Source: an uncultured Johnsonella sp. (GTDB taxonomy: Bacteria > Bacillota > Clostridia > Lachnospirales > Lachnospiraceae). Taken from it: a stretch of DNA of 63,053 bases. A program made the position numbers and the translations under genes. Under the pieces are notes generated by a model. It searched no databases. It was not told where the DNA came from and saw nothing but the letters and a program-made list of their open reading frames with translations. The first letter of the stretch is position 1, and each line of letters begins with the position of its first letter. Location: positions 1-63,053 of the forward strand of contig CALBCM010000040.1 of assembly GCA_937927235.1 (NCBI GenBank), read 5' to 3'. Below are positions 1-8,367 of the stretch, piece after piece.

Positions 1-145
1 CCAAAGGTTTCGGATTATAGAATTTCTCTTCCCATGGAGTGCCATAAGCAGACTGCGCCACTAATTCCGTCAAAAGTGCGGTAACAAAAATAGCTATTTT
101 TGTCTTACGCTGTGATTGTTGCATTTTGGGGGTTGTTCTAGACAT
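1..145 (-). CDS. Exported protein, N-terminal fragment (foreign segment)
   Basis: The minus-strand frame starts with ATG at 145 and runs off the window start, giving about 48 residues. It begins MSRTTPKMQQSQRK, followed by a hydrophobic stretch (IAIFVTALLTELVA) and QSAYG, which looks like a Sec signal peptide, so the mature protein is probably periplasmic. The fragment ends in EEKFYNPKPL. It overlaps the stop of the upstream permease by 8 bases, as in an operon. A resemblance to SUMF1/formylglycine-enzyme-like proteins found beside iron ABC permeases in Pasteurellaceae is possible but cannot be shown from this short piece. Confidence 0.45.
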   Translation of the reverse strand, partial: MSRTTPKMQQSQRKTKIAIFVTALLTELVAQSAYGTPWEEKFYNPKPL

Positions 146-258
146 CTCGTAAACTCTCTGCCGGTTGAATTTTCACCGCTTGTCGCGCGCCGATTCCGGC
201 CACAATAGCAGCAAGGCATAACGCGATCGCAAAAGCGATGAATAAATAAATAAAATTC
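1..258. other. Foreign segment, Pasteurellaceae-like (probable assembly chimera)
   Basis: This stretch is richer in GC and different in style from the rest of the window. It holds two tail-to-head minus-strand reading frames unrelated to the cobalamin gene that follows. It carries AAGTGCGGT at 74-82, preceded by AA, which is the 9-base core of the Haemophilus-type DNA uptake signal. The downstream cobyrinate amidase loses its N-terminal half exactly here. The junction lies at about 240-262, where both reading frames are briefly open. Inference: the contig start is joined from a different organism rather than transferred by natural exchange. Confidence 0.8.
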
Positions 259-260
259 AA
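138..260 (-). CDS. MacB/FtsX-type ABC permease, C-terminal fragment (foreign segment)
   Basis: About 40 codons ending in TAG (cta at 138-140). The fragment is one hydrophobic helix (roughly FIYLFIAFAIALCLAAIVAG) followed by a basic amphipathic end, ARQAVKIQPAESLRDV. This is the usual C-terminus of LolC/MacB/FtsX-type permeases (PARRAA..DP.EALR). The N-terminal part is missing because the assembly switches to the clostridial genome at about 240-262. It overlaps the start of the next minus-strand gene by 8 bases, so the two form an operon in the source organism. Confidence 0.5.
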   Translation of the reverse strand: MNFIYLFIAFAIALCLAAIVAGIGARQAVKIQPAESLRDV

Positions 261-1187
261 AAAGAGGAATATGATAAGTTAAAAAGTAAAATTGAAAAAA
301 ATACAGGATTAAAAGCTCTCGGCTATATTCCCTATCAAAAGGAATTTGAAATTCCGAGCAGGCATCTTGGACTTTATTTGCCTGAAGAAAGCAATATACT
401 CACAACCTCACTGCAACTTGCGGAGATTATGGAAAAAACTCTTGAAGTGGAGTATATTATAAAGGCTGCAGGTATAAATGATTCTGATTTTAATGAGGAT
501 GGCACGGCTTACGGTGCAAACCGTGCCGCTCAAAAAATAAACCTTGCTTTTGCCTGTGATGAAGCTTTTTTATTTATTTATAAAGAAAATATAAGAATCC
601 TTGAGGAAAAGGGCTTTAATATAATTTATTTCAGCCCTTTAAAAGATAAAAAGCTGCCTGAAAATATAAAGTGTATATGGCTGCCGGGAGGTTATCCTGA
701 AATCTATGCAAAGGAGCTTGCCGAAAATAAAGCCATGCTTGCCTGCATTAAGCTTGCGGCGGACTCAGGGATTAATATAGTAGCTGAATGCGGCGGATTT
801 ATTTATCTTCATGATGAGCTTGAAGGTAAGGACGGCATTGTATATTCTGGTGCGGGCATTATAAAAGGACGAGCATCAGCAGGCAAAAGGCTTCTGAGGT
901 TCGGTTATATAGAAGTCAGTGCCTGTAAGGATACTTTGCTTTTAAGAGCTGGAGAAAAGTGCAAATCACATGAGTTTCATTACTGGGACAGCAATAATAC
1001 GAATTACTCATGCCGGGCGGTTAAGGCAAATAAATCAAAGGCTTGGGACTGCATCTATAGTGATAAAAATATATTTGCAGGCTTTCCTCATATATATCTT
1101 GGAAGCAATGAAAAAATGGCAGAAAATCTTTATGCCGCCTGTATTAATCAAGAGATTGGGACAGCACTTCTAAGGGAGAAAAAATGA
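246..1187 (+). CDS. cbiA: Cobyrinate a,c-diamide synthase, C-terminal part
   Basis: CbiA/CobB amidates the a and c side chains of cobyrinate with glutamine and ATP in anaerobic cobalamin synthesis. The frame is open from 246 and reads YDKLKSKIEKNTGLKALGYIP then FEIPSRHLGL, which are the linker and SRHLGL motifs of this family. The class I glutaminase domain follows, with the nucleophile Cys in AECGGFIYL (codon 789-791) and a conserved His in SHEFHYWD. The N-terminal P-loop ATPase half (about 200 residues) is absent because the contig switches to foreign DNA at about 250, so no native start can be given. The gene overlaps cobT by 4 bases (ATGA) and is the first visible gene of the cobalamin operon. 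Confidence 0.85.
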   Translation: MNKIQKEEYDKLKSKIEKNTGLKALGYIPYQKEFEIPSRHLGLYLPEESNILTTSLQLAEIMEKTLEVEYIIKAAGINDSDFNEDGTAYGANRAAQKINLAFACDEAFLFIYKENIRILEEKGFNIIYFSPLKDKKLPENIKCIWLPGGYPEIYAKELAENKAMLACIKLAADSGINIVAECGGFIYLHDELEGKDGIVYSGAGIIKGRASAGKRLLRFGYIEVSACKDTLLLRAGEKCKSHEFHYWDSNNTNYSCRAVKANKSKAWDCIYSDKNIFAGFPHIYLGSNEKMAENLYAACINQEIGTALLREKK

Positions 1188-2251
1188 ACAGGGAAGTTTT
1201 ATTTAAGCTAATCAATTCACTGAATGAAACTGATAAAAATATTTATACTCTTACTAAAAAAAGATGGGATTCATTGGCAAAGCCTTTAAACGGGCTCGGG
1301 ATATTTGAAGAGCAGCTTTGCAGCATAGCTTCAATACAAAAAAGTACAAGCATTAGGCTGGACAAAAGGGCTGTATTAATAATGTGTGCCGATAACGGCG
1401 TGGTTGAAGAGGGAGTATCCCAGACCGGGCAGGAGGTTACTGCCATAGTAAGCGGCAATTTTTCCAAAGCTGATTCCGCCAGCATAAATATAATAGCTCA
1501 AGAGGCCGAAGCCGATGTAATAGCAGTTGACATAGGAATAGCAGCTGATATGGAAAATAAAGGGATGATTCAAAGAAAAATCGCCTTTGGAACTAAAAAT
1601 TTTATAAAAGAAGATGCTATGTCGGAGGAAGAACTGATCAAGGCTTTGTATACCGGGATTGATATGGTAAGGCTTTGCTCCGATATGGGATATGATATAA
1701 TAGCTGCCGGAGAGATGGGAATTGGAAACACTACTACAAGCTCGGCAGTATGTGCGGCGATTTCAGGACTTGAAGTAAGTGAAGTTACCGGAGCGGGAGC
1801 GGGGCTTCCAAGTGAGGGTATTAAAAATAAGATAAAGACTATTGAAAAGGGCATCCGGCTCAGAAAGCCTAATCATGCAGATTCACTTGATGTAATTAAA
1901 AAGCTTGGAGGATTTGATATAGCGGGACTTTGTGGAATGTGCATAGGTGCAGCGCTTTATTCAATGCCTTTGGTGCTTGACGGCATCATAACACTTACCG
2001 CTGCTTATGCGGCAGTTTTACTGAATCCCGTAATTGCGGACTATTTGATAGCCTCACATATCAGCAAGGAGCCTGCTTCAATCAGTATATTGAAAAAGCT
2101 GGGAAAAAAAGGGGGAATAGCTGCCGAGTTGGGACTTGGAGAAGGAACGGGGGCTGCTATGTATTTCTTGCTGCTCAATGCGGCTTTAGCAGTTTATAAT
2201 AAGCTGCCTGATTTTGAGAGAATAGGAGTAGAGGCTTATAAATGTTTTTAA
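1184..2251 (+). CDS. cobT: Nicotinate-nucleotide-dimethylbenzimidazole phosphoribosyltransferase
   Basis: CobT makes alpha-ribazole phosphate (or a related lower-ligand nucleotide) from a base and nicotinate mononucleotide, for the nucleotide loop of cobalamin. At 355 residues it has the family length. Visible motifs are MCADNGVVEEGVSQTG (about residues 67-82), GEMGIGNTTT (about 176) and the C-terminal LGEGTGAAM, whose Glu at about 320 corresponds to the catalytic Glu317 of Salmonella CobT. The start overlaps the cbiA stop by 4 bases and its own end overlaps cbiB by 10, so translation is probably coupled. No dimethylbenzimidazole synthesis genes are visible, so the lower ligand may be salvaged or different. 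Confidence 0.93.
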   Translation: MNREVLFKLINSLNETDKNIYTLTKKRWDSLAKPLNGLGIFEEQLCSIASIQKSTSIRLDKRAVLIMCADNGVVEEGVSQTGQEVTAIVSGNFSKADSASINIIAQEAEADVIAVDIGIAADMENKGMIQRKIAFGTKNFIKEDAMSEEELIKALYTGIDMVRLCSDMGYDIIAAGEMGIGNTTTSSAVCAAISGLEVSEVTGAGAGLPSEGIKNKIKTIEKGIRLRKPNHADSLDVIKKLGGFDIAGLCGMCIGAALYSMPLVLDGIITLTAAYAAVLLNPVIADYLIASHISKEPASISILKKLGKKGGIAAELGLGEGTGAAMYFLLLNAALAVYNKLPDFERIGVEAYKCF

Positions 2252-3216
2252 TTACATTATCTGCATTTATACTTGATTTAATTATAGGGGACCCTGAATT
2301 TATACTTCATCCTGTAGTAATTATAGGCAAGCTTATTGCCCTTACCGAAAAAGCGGCAAGAAAAATTTTGAATAATATAAAAAGTATAGAAAACCAAAAA
2401 AGGCTGCTCGAAATAAGCGGTTTTTTAATAGTAATTATAAATTCGGCAGCGGCAATTTTAACGGCTTATGTATTAAAAAGGATTATTTATATTCCCGGGA
2501 AAACTGCGGGGCTTATATTTGAAAGTCTGCTTATATCACAGATGATAGCAGCTAAAGGGTTAAGACAGGAGAGTATGAAGGTGTATAAGGCATTGAAATC
2601 TTCTGAATCCGGTGCTTTAAAAGCTGCAAGAAAACAGGTCGCAAGAATCGTAGGGAGAGATACTGAGAAGCTTTCCAAGGAGGGAGTGGTAAGAGCGGCG
2701 GTTGAAACGGTGGCAGAAAATTTCTCTGACGGGGTAACTGCCCCCGTGTTGTTTTCGCTTGCAGGAGGAATTTATGGGATTTATTTTTATAAGGCAGTTA
2801 ATACTATGGATTCAATGATAGGCTATAAGGATGAGAAATATAAAGAGATAGGCAGGTGTGCTGCAAGACTTGACGATTTATTAAACTTTATTCCGTCAAG
2901 GATTTCAGCTTTTCTTATGCTGTGTGCCGGTTGTCTGCTCAGGCTGAATATAAAAAACGGCATAAAAGTCTTTTTCAGGGACAGGTATAAGCAAGCCAGT
3001 CCCAATTCTGCCCAAACAGAAGCTGCGGCAGCAGGGCTTTTGGGAGTTGAGCTTGCGGGAGATGCCTATTATTTCGGTAAATTATATAAAAAACAAATTA
3101 TAGGTACGCCGCTTAGAGAAATAGAGGCTGAGGATATAAGAAGGATTAATGACCTTGTACTTTTAAGCGGAATTTTGGGATTTATAATTGGAGGTGCAAT
3201 TTGGTATATTTTATAG
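2242..3216 (+). CDS. cbiB: Adenosylcobinamide-phosphate synthase
   Basis: CbiB is the membrane enzyme that attaches aminopropanol (or its phosphate) to adenosylcobyrate. The protein has 324 residues with several hydrophobic segments (about 1-15, 55-75, 90-110 and 300-322). It shows the family features DLIIGDPEFILHPV near the N-terminus, ETVAENFSDGVTAPVLF, NTMDSMIGYKDEKY and DDLLNFIPSRISA. The aminopropanol phosphate it uses would come from the CobD domain encoded by the next gene. It overlaps cobT by 10 bases and the fusion gene by 16. Confidence 0.93.
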   Translation: MFLITLSAFILDLIIGDPEFILHPVVIIGKLIALTEKAARKILNNIKSIENQKRLLEISGFLIVIINSAAAILTAYVLKRIIYIPGKTAGLIFESLLISQMIAAKGLRQESMKVYKALKSSESGALKAARKQVARIVGRDTEKLSKEGVVRAAVETVAENFSDGVTAPVLFSLAGGIYGIYFYKAVNTMDSMIGYKDEKYKEIGRCAARLDDLLNFIPSRISAFLMLCAGCLLRLNIKNGIKVFFRDRYKQASPNSAQTEAAAAGLLGVELAGDAYYFGKLYKKQIIGTPLREIEAEDIRRINDLVLLSGILGFIIGGAIWYIL

Positions 3217-5096
3217 GTGCAGGACCGGGCGACCCTGAGCTTTTGACGATTAAGGGAAAAAAAATAATAGACAGTGCAGACCTTATTATATATGCAGGCT
3301 CTTTGGTAAACCCGCTTGTATTGAAAGACTCAAAGCCCGGAGCAGAGATTTATAACAGCGCGGAGCTTAATCTTGAAGAGGTGATTGAGCTGATGAAAGC
3401 CGCCGAAGGTCAAAATAAAATTACAGCTAGAGTGCATACCGGCGACCCTGCTATTTATGGTGCACACAGGGAACAGATGAGAGAGCTTGACAGGCTGGGT
3501 ATAAAATATAAGGTAATTCCCGGTGTAAGCTCGCTTACTGCCGCCGCCGCTTCATTAAATATTGAGTACACTCTTCCCGAGATAAGCCAGACTGTGATTC
3601 TTACCAGGCTTGAAGGAAGAACCTCGATGCCGCAGCGTGAAAGCATAGAGGAGCTTGCCGCACACCGGGCAAGCATGGTTATATTCTTAAGCATAGGAAA
3701 GATAGGAGAGCTTGTAGAAAGGCTATGCAGACATTATCCGGTATTTACTCCGGCGGCAGTAGTATATAAGGCAAGCTGGGAAGAAGAAAAGCTTGTCAGG
3801 GGAACCCTGGCGGATATAGCAGAAAAAACTTCGCAGGCAGGGATTAAAAAGACAGCACTGCTTTTAGTAGGAGAAGTGCTTGGAAATAAATTCGGATATT
3901 CAAAATTATACGATAAAAATTTTTCACATGAGTACAGGAGGGCTGTAAACGCACAGGCTTCTGAAAATAATTCAAATCAGACTATTTCAGCCTGTTCAGA
4001 TAGTTTCACTCTTAAAGCTGCTGAAAAAAATATAAGTTTAAATTTACATGGCGGTAACATATTAGAAATAGCGCCGGGAAATATAGATAATTTTATAGAT
4101 TTTTCTGCGAATATCAATCCTTTCGGAATTGATGAAAAAATCAAAGCCAATATAATCAACAGCCTTGAGCTTATTAAGCATTATCCGCTTCACACAAATC
4201 AAAGCCTTATTAGAAAAATAGCATTAAAACATGAAGTGCCGGAAGGAGCTGTAGTTCTTGGAAACGGAGCAGAGGATATTGTATTTAGAATAATTAATTT
4301 ATTTAAAAGAGATATTAAGGTGCTTTTAACAGCTCCAGGCTTTTCTGGATATGAGGCTGCCTTAAATGCTTACAATAAAAATCAGGCTGTGTATTACTAC
4401 TTAAATCAGAATATGAATATAGGCAGAGATTATCTTGATTACCTCGATAGAAAAATAGATGCTACCTTTATAACTCTGCCCAATAATCCTACCGGCATTA
4501 TTCCGGATCAAGGACTGCTTAATGAGATATTTGATAAATGTGTTAAAAATAATATCTTGCTTGTAGTTGACGAGTGCTTTCTTGATTTTGTAAGAGAAAA
4601 AGCACAATATTCGTTTATAAGCAGGCTTAAAGACTATAATAAGCTTATTATATTAAAATCCTTTACAAAACTGTATGCTATACCGGGCTTAAGGCTTGGC
4701 TACGCCCTCTGCGGAAGCTGCAATATAATTGCCGCTTTAGTAAGGGAATCCCCTTATTGGCAGGTAAATAGCCTGGCTATGGCTGCCGGAGAAGCTGCTC
4801 TTGAGCTTGATATGCAGCAAATAATTGATTATATAAGCGGTGAAAGAGAATATTTGATAAGCAGGCTTAAAAGCTTTAACCTTAAGGTATATGAGGGTCA
4901 AGCAAACTATCTTTTATTTAAAGCTCCCTGTAGCTGCAATTTATATGAAAGGTGTTTGGAGAATAATCTAATTATAAGGAAATGTGAAGGCTTTAAAGGA
5001 CTGGATGCTGCATATTATAGAATTGCAGTGAGGACACATGAAGAAAACGTAAGGCTTATAGCCGTATTTGAAAAGCTTTTTGCTGAAGGAGAATAA
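3201..5096 (+). CDS. CbiF-CobD fusion: cobalt-precorrin-4 methyltransferase and threonine-phosphate decarboxylase
   Basis: The 631-residue protein joins two cobalamin enzymes normally encoded separately. Residues 1 to about 248 are a tetrapyrrole SAM methyltransferase of the CbiF/CobM type: GAGPGDPELLTIKGK at the start, HTGDPAIYGA, VIPGVSSLTAAAA and a typical SKLYDKNFSHEYRR end. A low-complexity linker (about 249-280) leads into a fold-type I PLP enzyme, CobD: LHGGNI at 282, LPNNPTGI, VDECFLDF and the PLP lysine K490 in SFTKLYAIPGLRLGY. CobD decarboxylates L-threonine phosphate to aminopropanol phosphate, the substrate for CbiB upstream. The start is TTG at 3201, six bases after GGAGG, and overlaps cbiB by 16. 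The two activities act at distant steps, so the fusion probably secures co-expression rather than channelling. Confidence 0.9.
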   Translation: MVYFIGAGPGDPELLTIKGKKIIDSADLIIYAGSLVNPLVLKDSKPGAEIYNSAELNLEEVIELMKAAEGQNKITARVHTGDPAIYGAHREQMRELDRLGIKYKVIPGVSSLTAAAASLNIEYTLPEISQTVILTRLEGRTSMPQRESIEELAAHRASMVIFLSIGKIGELVERLCRHYPVFTPAAVVYKASWEEEKLVRGTLADIAEKTSQAGIKKTALLLVGEVLGNKFGYSKLYDKNFSHEYRRAVNAQASENNSNQTISACSDSFTLKAAEKNISLNLHGGNILEIAPGNIDNFIDFSANINPFGIDEKIKANIINSLELIKHYPLHTNQSLIRKIALKHEVPEGAVVLGNGAEDIVFRIINLFKRDIKVLLTAPGFSGYEAALNAYNKNQAVYYYLNQNMNIGRDYLDYLDRKIDATFITLPNNPTGIIPDQGLLNEIFDKCVKNNILLVVDECFLDFVREKAQYSFISRLKDYNKLIILKSFTKLYAIPGLRLGYALCGSCNIIAALVRESPYWQVNSLAMAAGEAALELDMQQIIDYISGEREYLISRLKSFNLKVYEGQANYLLFKAPCSCNLYERCLENNLIIRKCEGFKGLDAAYYRIAVRTHEENVRLIAVFEKLFAEGE

Positions 5097-5098
5097 TT

Positions 5099-6643
5099 AT
5101 GGCGGATTCTATTATGATACAGGGAACTATGTCAAACTCAGGGAAAAGCTTTCTTACTGCCGGATTATGCCGTATCTTTGTACAGGACGGTATAAAAACA
5201 GCTCCCTTTAAATCACAGAATATGTCAAATAATTCTTTTATAACAAAGGAGGGACTTGAGATAGGAACAGCTCAGGCTTTACAGGCGCATGCATGCAAAA
5301 TCCCGCCCGGTTCCTGTATGAATCCCATACTGCTCAAGCCCAATTCAGATACTGGCAGTCAGGTTATAGTAAATGGACTCGTATATGGCAATATGACTGC
5401 AGTGGAATATTATAGAAATAAACAAATTTTTATCCCTGAAATACTGAAAGCATATAAAAAGCTTTCAGATAATTATGAAGCTATTGTAATTGAAGGGGCA
5501 GGTTCACCGGCGGAAATAAACCTTAAAGAAAATGATATAGTGAATATGGGACTTGCGAAGCTTGTCGATGCTCCAGTCATACTTGTTGCCGATATAGATA
5601 GAGGGGGAGTCTTTGCTTCAATTTACGGTACTATAATGCTGCTTGATAAAGAAGAGCGGGACAGAATAAAAGGCATTATAATTAATAAATTCAGGGGGGA
5701 GGTCAGTATACTGACTCCCGGCATTAGGATGATAGAGGAGAAAACTGGCAAAGAGGTTTTAGGAGTGCTTCCTTATAAGGAAATAGCTCTTGATGATGAG
5801 GACAGCCTTTCGGAGAGGCTGAAAAGTAAGGACTATGGCTGTAAAAGCAGAGAAATTGAAAAGGCATTGAAAATATTTGTTATAAGATTTCCACATATAT
5901 CAAATTTTAATGATTTTAATGTATTTGAAAGAATAGAGGGGGTAAGCCTCAGCTATATAGATCGGGCAGAGCTGTTAAAAAGCTCTGAAAATCCGGACAT
6001 TATAATTCTTCCGGGCACTAAAAATACTATGCACGACCTTAAGTGGCTTAAGGAGGAGGGATTTATCAGTAAAATAAATTCATTTTTAGCTTCAGGCACA
6101 GTTTTAATAGGAATCTGCGGAGGGTTTCAGATGCTTGGCAATATTATTGATGACAGCAGATTTACCGAGCATGGGGGCAGAATGCAGGGGCTTAGGCTCT
6201 TAAATTTTGATACAGTATTTGAGGAAAAAAAGACGAGAACGGACTTTAAGGGAAACGTTAATACTGAGAATAATATTTTTAAATATCGGGATGAAGATAC
6301 CTCTATAAGCGGATATGAGATACACATGGGCATAAGCATCAGAAATGGAGAGGGAATAGAGTTTATCAAGGCAGAGGATAACCCTGAAAGATTGGTTGCA
6401 TTTTCAAATCAAACCGGAAATGTATGGGGAAGCTATATACACGGGCTTTTTGAAAATAAAATTTTTACAGAAAGGATGTTAAACTTAACTGCAAATAAAA
6501 AAATTGATTTTACCAATAAAATAAAGGACAGTAAAATCTACCGAGAAGAACAGCTTGATAAGCTGGCAGACCTGATAAGAAAGAATATCAATATGGATAA
6601 GGTTTATAATATATTAAGGAGAAGCTATGTTTATAAAGCCTGA
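5099..6643 (+). CDS. cbiP: Cobyric acid synthase (adenosylcobyrate amidase)
   Basis: CbiP/CobQ amidates side chains b, d, e and g of adenosylcobyrinate diamide using glutamine and ATP. The protein has 514 residues. The N-terminal ATPase domain has the P-loop-like GTMSNSGKS (9-17) and DIDRGGVFAS. The C-terminal class I glutaminase has the nucleophile C340 in GICGGFQMLG and H448 in SYIHGLFEN. It starts 3 bases after the fusion gene and overlaps cbiC by 17, continuing the operon. Confidence 0.95.
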   Translation: MADSIMIQGTMSNSGKSFLTAGLCRIFVQDGIKTAPFKSQNMSNNSFITKEGLEIGTAQALQAHACKIPPGSCMNPILLKPNSDTGSQVIVNGLVYGNMTAVEYYRNKQIFIPEILKAYKKLSDNYEAIVIEGAGSPAEINLKENDIVNMGLAKLVDAPVILVADIDRGGVFASIYGTIMLLDKEERDRIKGIIINKFRGEVSILTPGIRMIEEKTGKEVLGVLPYKEIALDDEDSLSERLKSKDYGCKSREIEKALKIFVIRFPHISNFNDFNVFERIEGVSLSYIDRAELLKSSENPDIIILPGTKNTMHDLKWLKEEGFISKINSFLASGTVLIGICGGFQMLGNIIDDSRFTEHGGRMQGLRLLNFDTVFEEKKTRTDFKGNVNTENNIFKYRDEDTSISGYEIHMGISIRNGEGIEFIKAEDNPERLVAFSNQTGNVWGSYIHGLFENKIFTERMLNLTANKKIDFTNKIKDSKIYREEQLDKLADLIRKNINMDKVYNILRRSYVYKA

Positions 6644-7271
6644 GCTGATAGAGCAGGAAAGCCTGAGAATTATAGAAAGCGAGATGGATAAAAGGAGACT
6701 GGATTTTTATTCGGAAAGTGAATTAAAGATTGTAAAAAGATGCATACATACCTCTGCAGATTTTGATTATCAGTATAATCTGATATTCTCCAAAACTGCG
6801 GTACAAACGGCTTTTAAGGCGATTAAGGACGGAGCGCTTATAGTCTGTGATACTACTATGGCAGCCGCCGGCATGAATAAAAAGGTGCTTGCGGATTTTA
6901 ACTCTGAGGTTAAAAGCTTTATTGCCGATGAGGATGTAGCGGCGGAAGCTTTAGAAAAAGGGGTGACCCGCTCGGCAATCTGTATGGAGAAGGCTGCAAG
7001 ACTGAGCGGGGGAAATAAAAGACCTGTGATCATTGCAGTGGGAAATGCTCCTACGGCACTTATAAGGCTGCATGAGCTGATAAGCAACCAGGAATTTATT
7101 CCTGATTTAATCATAGGCACTCCTGTAGGTTTTGTTAATGTAGTGGAATCAAAGGAGCTGATACTTGCAGGCAGCTGCCCTTATATAGTGTCGAGAGGAA
7201 GAAAGGGGGGCAGCAATATAGCAGCCTGTATCATCAATTCAATTATATATCAGATAAGGGAAGACAGGTGA
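6627..7271 (+). CDS. cbiC: Cobalt-precorrin-8 methylmutase
   Basis: CbiC moves the C-11 methyl group to C-12, giving cobyrinate. The 214 residues match the family length. The catalytic His is H41 in KRCIHTSADFDY, and DTTMAAAG and GTPVGFVNVVESKELI are also diagnostic. AAGGAGAAGCT lies just before the ATG at 6627, inside the end of cbiP (17-base overlap). It is the last cobalamin gene in the visible operon. Genes for the other ring-contraction steps (cbiE, cbiT, cbiG, cbiH and others) are not in the window and may lie upstream of the chimeric break. Confidence 0.93.
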   Translation: MFIKPELIEQESLRIIESEMDKRRLDFYSESELKIVKRCIHTSADFDYQYNLIFSKTAVQTAFKAIKDGALIVCDTTMAAAGMNKKVLADFNSEVKSFIADEDVAAEALEKGVTRSAICMEKAARLSGGNKRPVIIAVGNAPTALIRLHELISNQEFIPDLIIGTPVGFVNVVESKELILAGSCPYIVSRGRKGGSNIAACIINSIIYQIREDR

Positions 7272-7310
7272 TTGCACTTATCGCAGCAATCTATAAGGAG
7301 GATAAAAGAC

Positions 7311-8276
7311 ATGCTTTATTTTTTCAGTGCCGAGAGGTACTATAAAAGGTGCATGAATTATCTTAAGCAAAACAGCATAAAGTACGCCTCGTATAAGGCA
7401 GGGGATAATTATATAATCAGCGTATTTGACTCTATGTTAAAAGCAAAAATTGAAAAGGCTGAGGATGCTTTTTTAAAATCGGAGGATATATTGCTTGATA
7501 ACGGATATTTAGTATCAAGAAAATATAGAGACAAGACTGTAATCAGGCTTCAGGAAACACAGATAGGAGGTAAGAAACCTGTGTTTATATCAGGTCCCTG
7601 TGCGGTAGAATCTGAAGCAATATTGAGGGAAACAGCTATCGGCATTAAAAAAGCGGGGGCAGGTATATTAAGGGCTGGAGCTTATAAGCCTCGTACCTCT
7701 CCTTATGATTTTCAGGGCTTGGGCAGAGAGGGAATTGATATACTGTATAAAGTAGGCAGGGAGCTTGATCTACTCATCACTACTGAGATTATGGATATAA
7801 GAGAGCTTGACTATATGTTTGACAAGGTTGATATATTCCAGGTAGGTGCAAGAAATATGTATAATTATCCTCTTCTTAAGGAGCTTGGCAAAATTGCAAA
7901 GCCTGTACTTCTTAAAAGAGGCTTGAGTGCTACTGTCAGAGAATTTTTATTAAGTGCAGAATATATAATGCTTGAGGGAAATGAAAAAGTGGTTCTTTGT
8001 GAGAGAGGGATAAGAACCTATGAGGACTTGACGAGAAATACAATGGATATTTCAAGTATTCCGCTTTTAAAAGAGCTGACACATCTTCCTGTTTTGGCAG
8101 ACCCAAGCCACGCTGTTGGAAGAAGAAGCCTTATAAAGCCTCTGTCACTGGCTGCACTGGCAGCAGGTGCAGACGGCATAATGATAGAAACTCATATAAA
8201 TCCCGATTTTGCCTGGAGTGACGGCAATCAGTCTATAACTCCTGCTGAGTTTGAGGATATAGTAAATAATACCTGA
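7311..8276 (+). CDS. aroF: 3-deoxy-7-phosphoheptulonate (DAHP) synthase, KDO8P-synthase-like class
   Basis: This enzyme condenses phosphoenolpyruvate and erythrose 4-phosphate, the first step of aromatic amino-acid synthesis. I chose the ATG at 7311 (321 residues) because AAGGAGG lies about 9 bases upstream; a TTG at 7272 would extend it by 13 residues. The catalytic barrel begins at about residue 75 with FISGPCAVES, then RAGAYKPRTSPYDFQG, TEIMD, FQVGARNMYNYPLL, PVLLKRG and ADPSHAVGRR. The first ~70 residues form a separate small domain that does not obviously match the usual ferredoxin-like regulatory domain; it may sense an aromatic product, but this is inference. It sits 40 bases after cbiC and could be co-transcribed with it. 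Confidence 0.9.
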   Translation: MLYFFSAERYYKRCMNYLKQNSIKYASYKAGDNYIISVFDSMLKAKIEKAEDAFLKSEDILLDNGYLVSRKYRDKTVIRLQETQIGGKKPVFISGPCAVESEAILRETAIGIKKAGAGILRAGAYKPRTSPYDFQGLGREGIDILYKVGRELDLLITTEIMDIRELDYMFDKVDIFQVGARNMYNYPLLKELGKIAKPVLLKRGLSATVREFLLSAEYIMLEGNEKVVLCERGIRTYEDLTRNTMDISSIPLLKELTHLPVLADPSHAVGRRSLIKPLSLAALAAGADGIMIETHINPDFAWSDGNQSITPAEFEDIVNNT

Positions 8277-8291
8277 AAGTGGCAAAATTTC

Positions 8292-8320
8292 TTGTAAATA
8301 ATGTATTATCATTGTATAAT
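8292..8320 (+). promoter_or_regulatory. Sigma-A-type promoter for the M15 peptidase gene
   Basis: TTGTAA at 8292-8297 and a perfect TATAAT at 8315-8320 are separated by 17 bases, in the short gap after aroF. The start codon of the next gene is 48 bases downstream. Confidence 0.6.
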
Positions 8321-8367
8321 GTGCAATATGCAGCAGATGTCATTATTAAAAAACGAGGTGCTTTATA

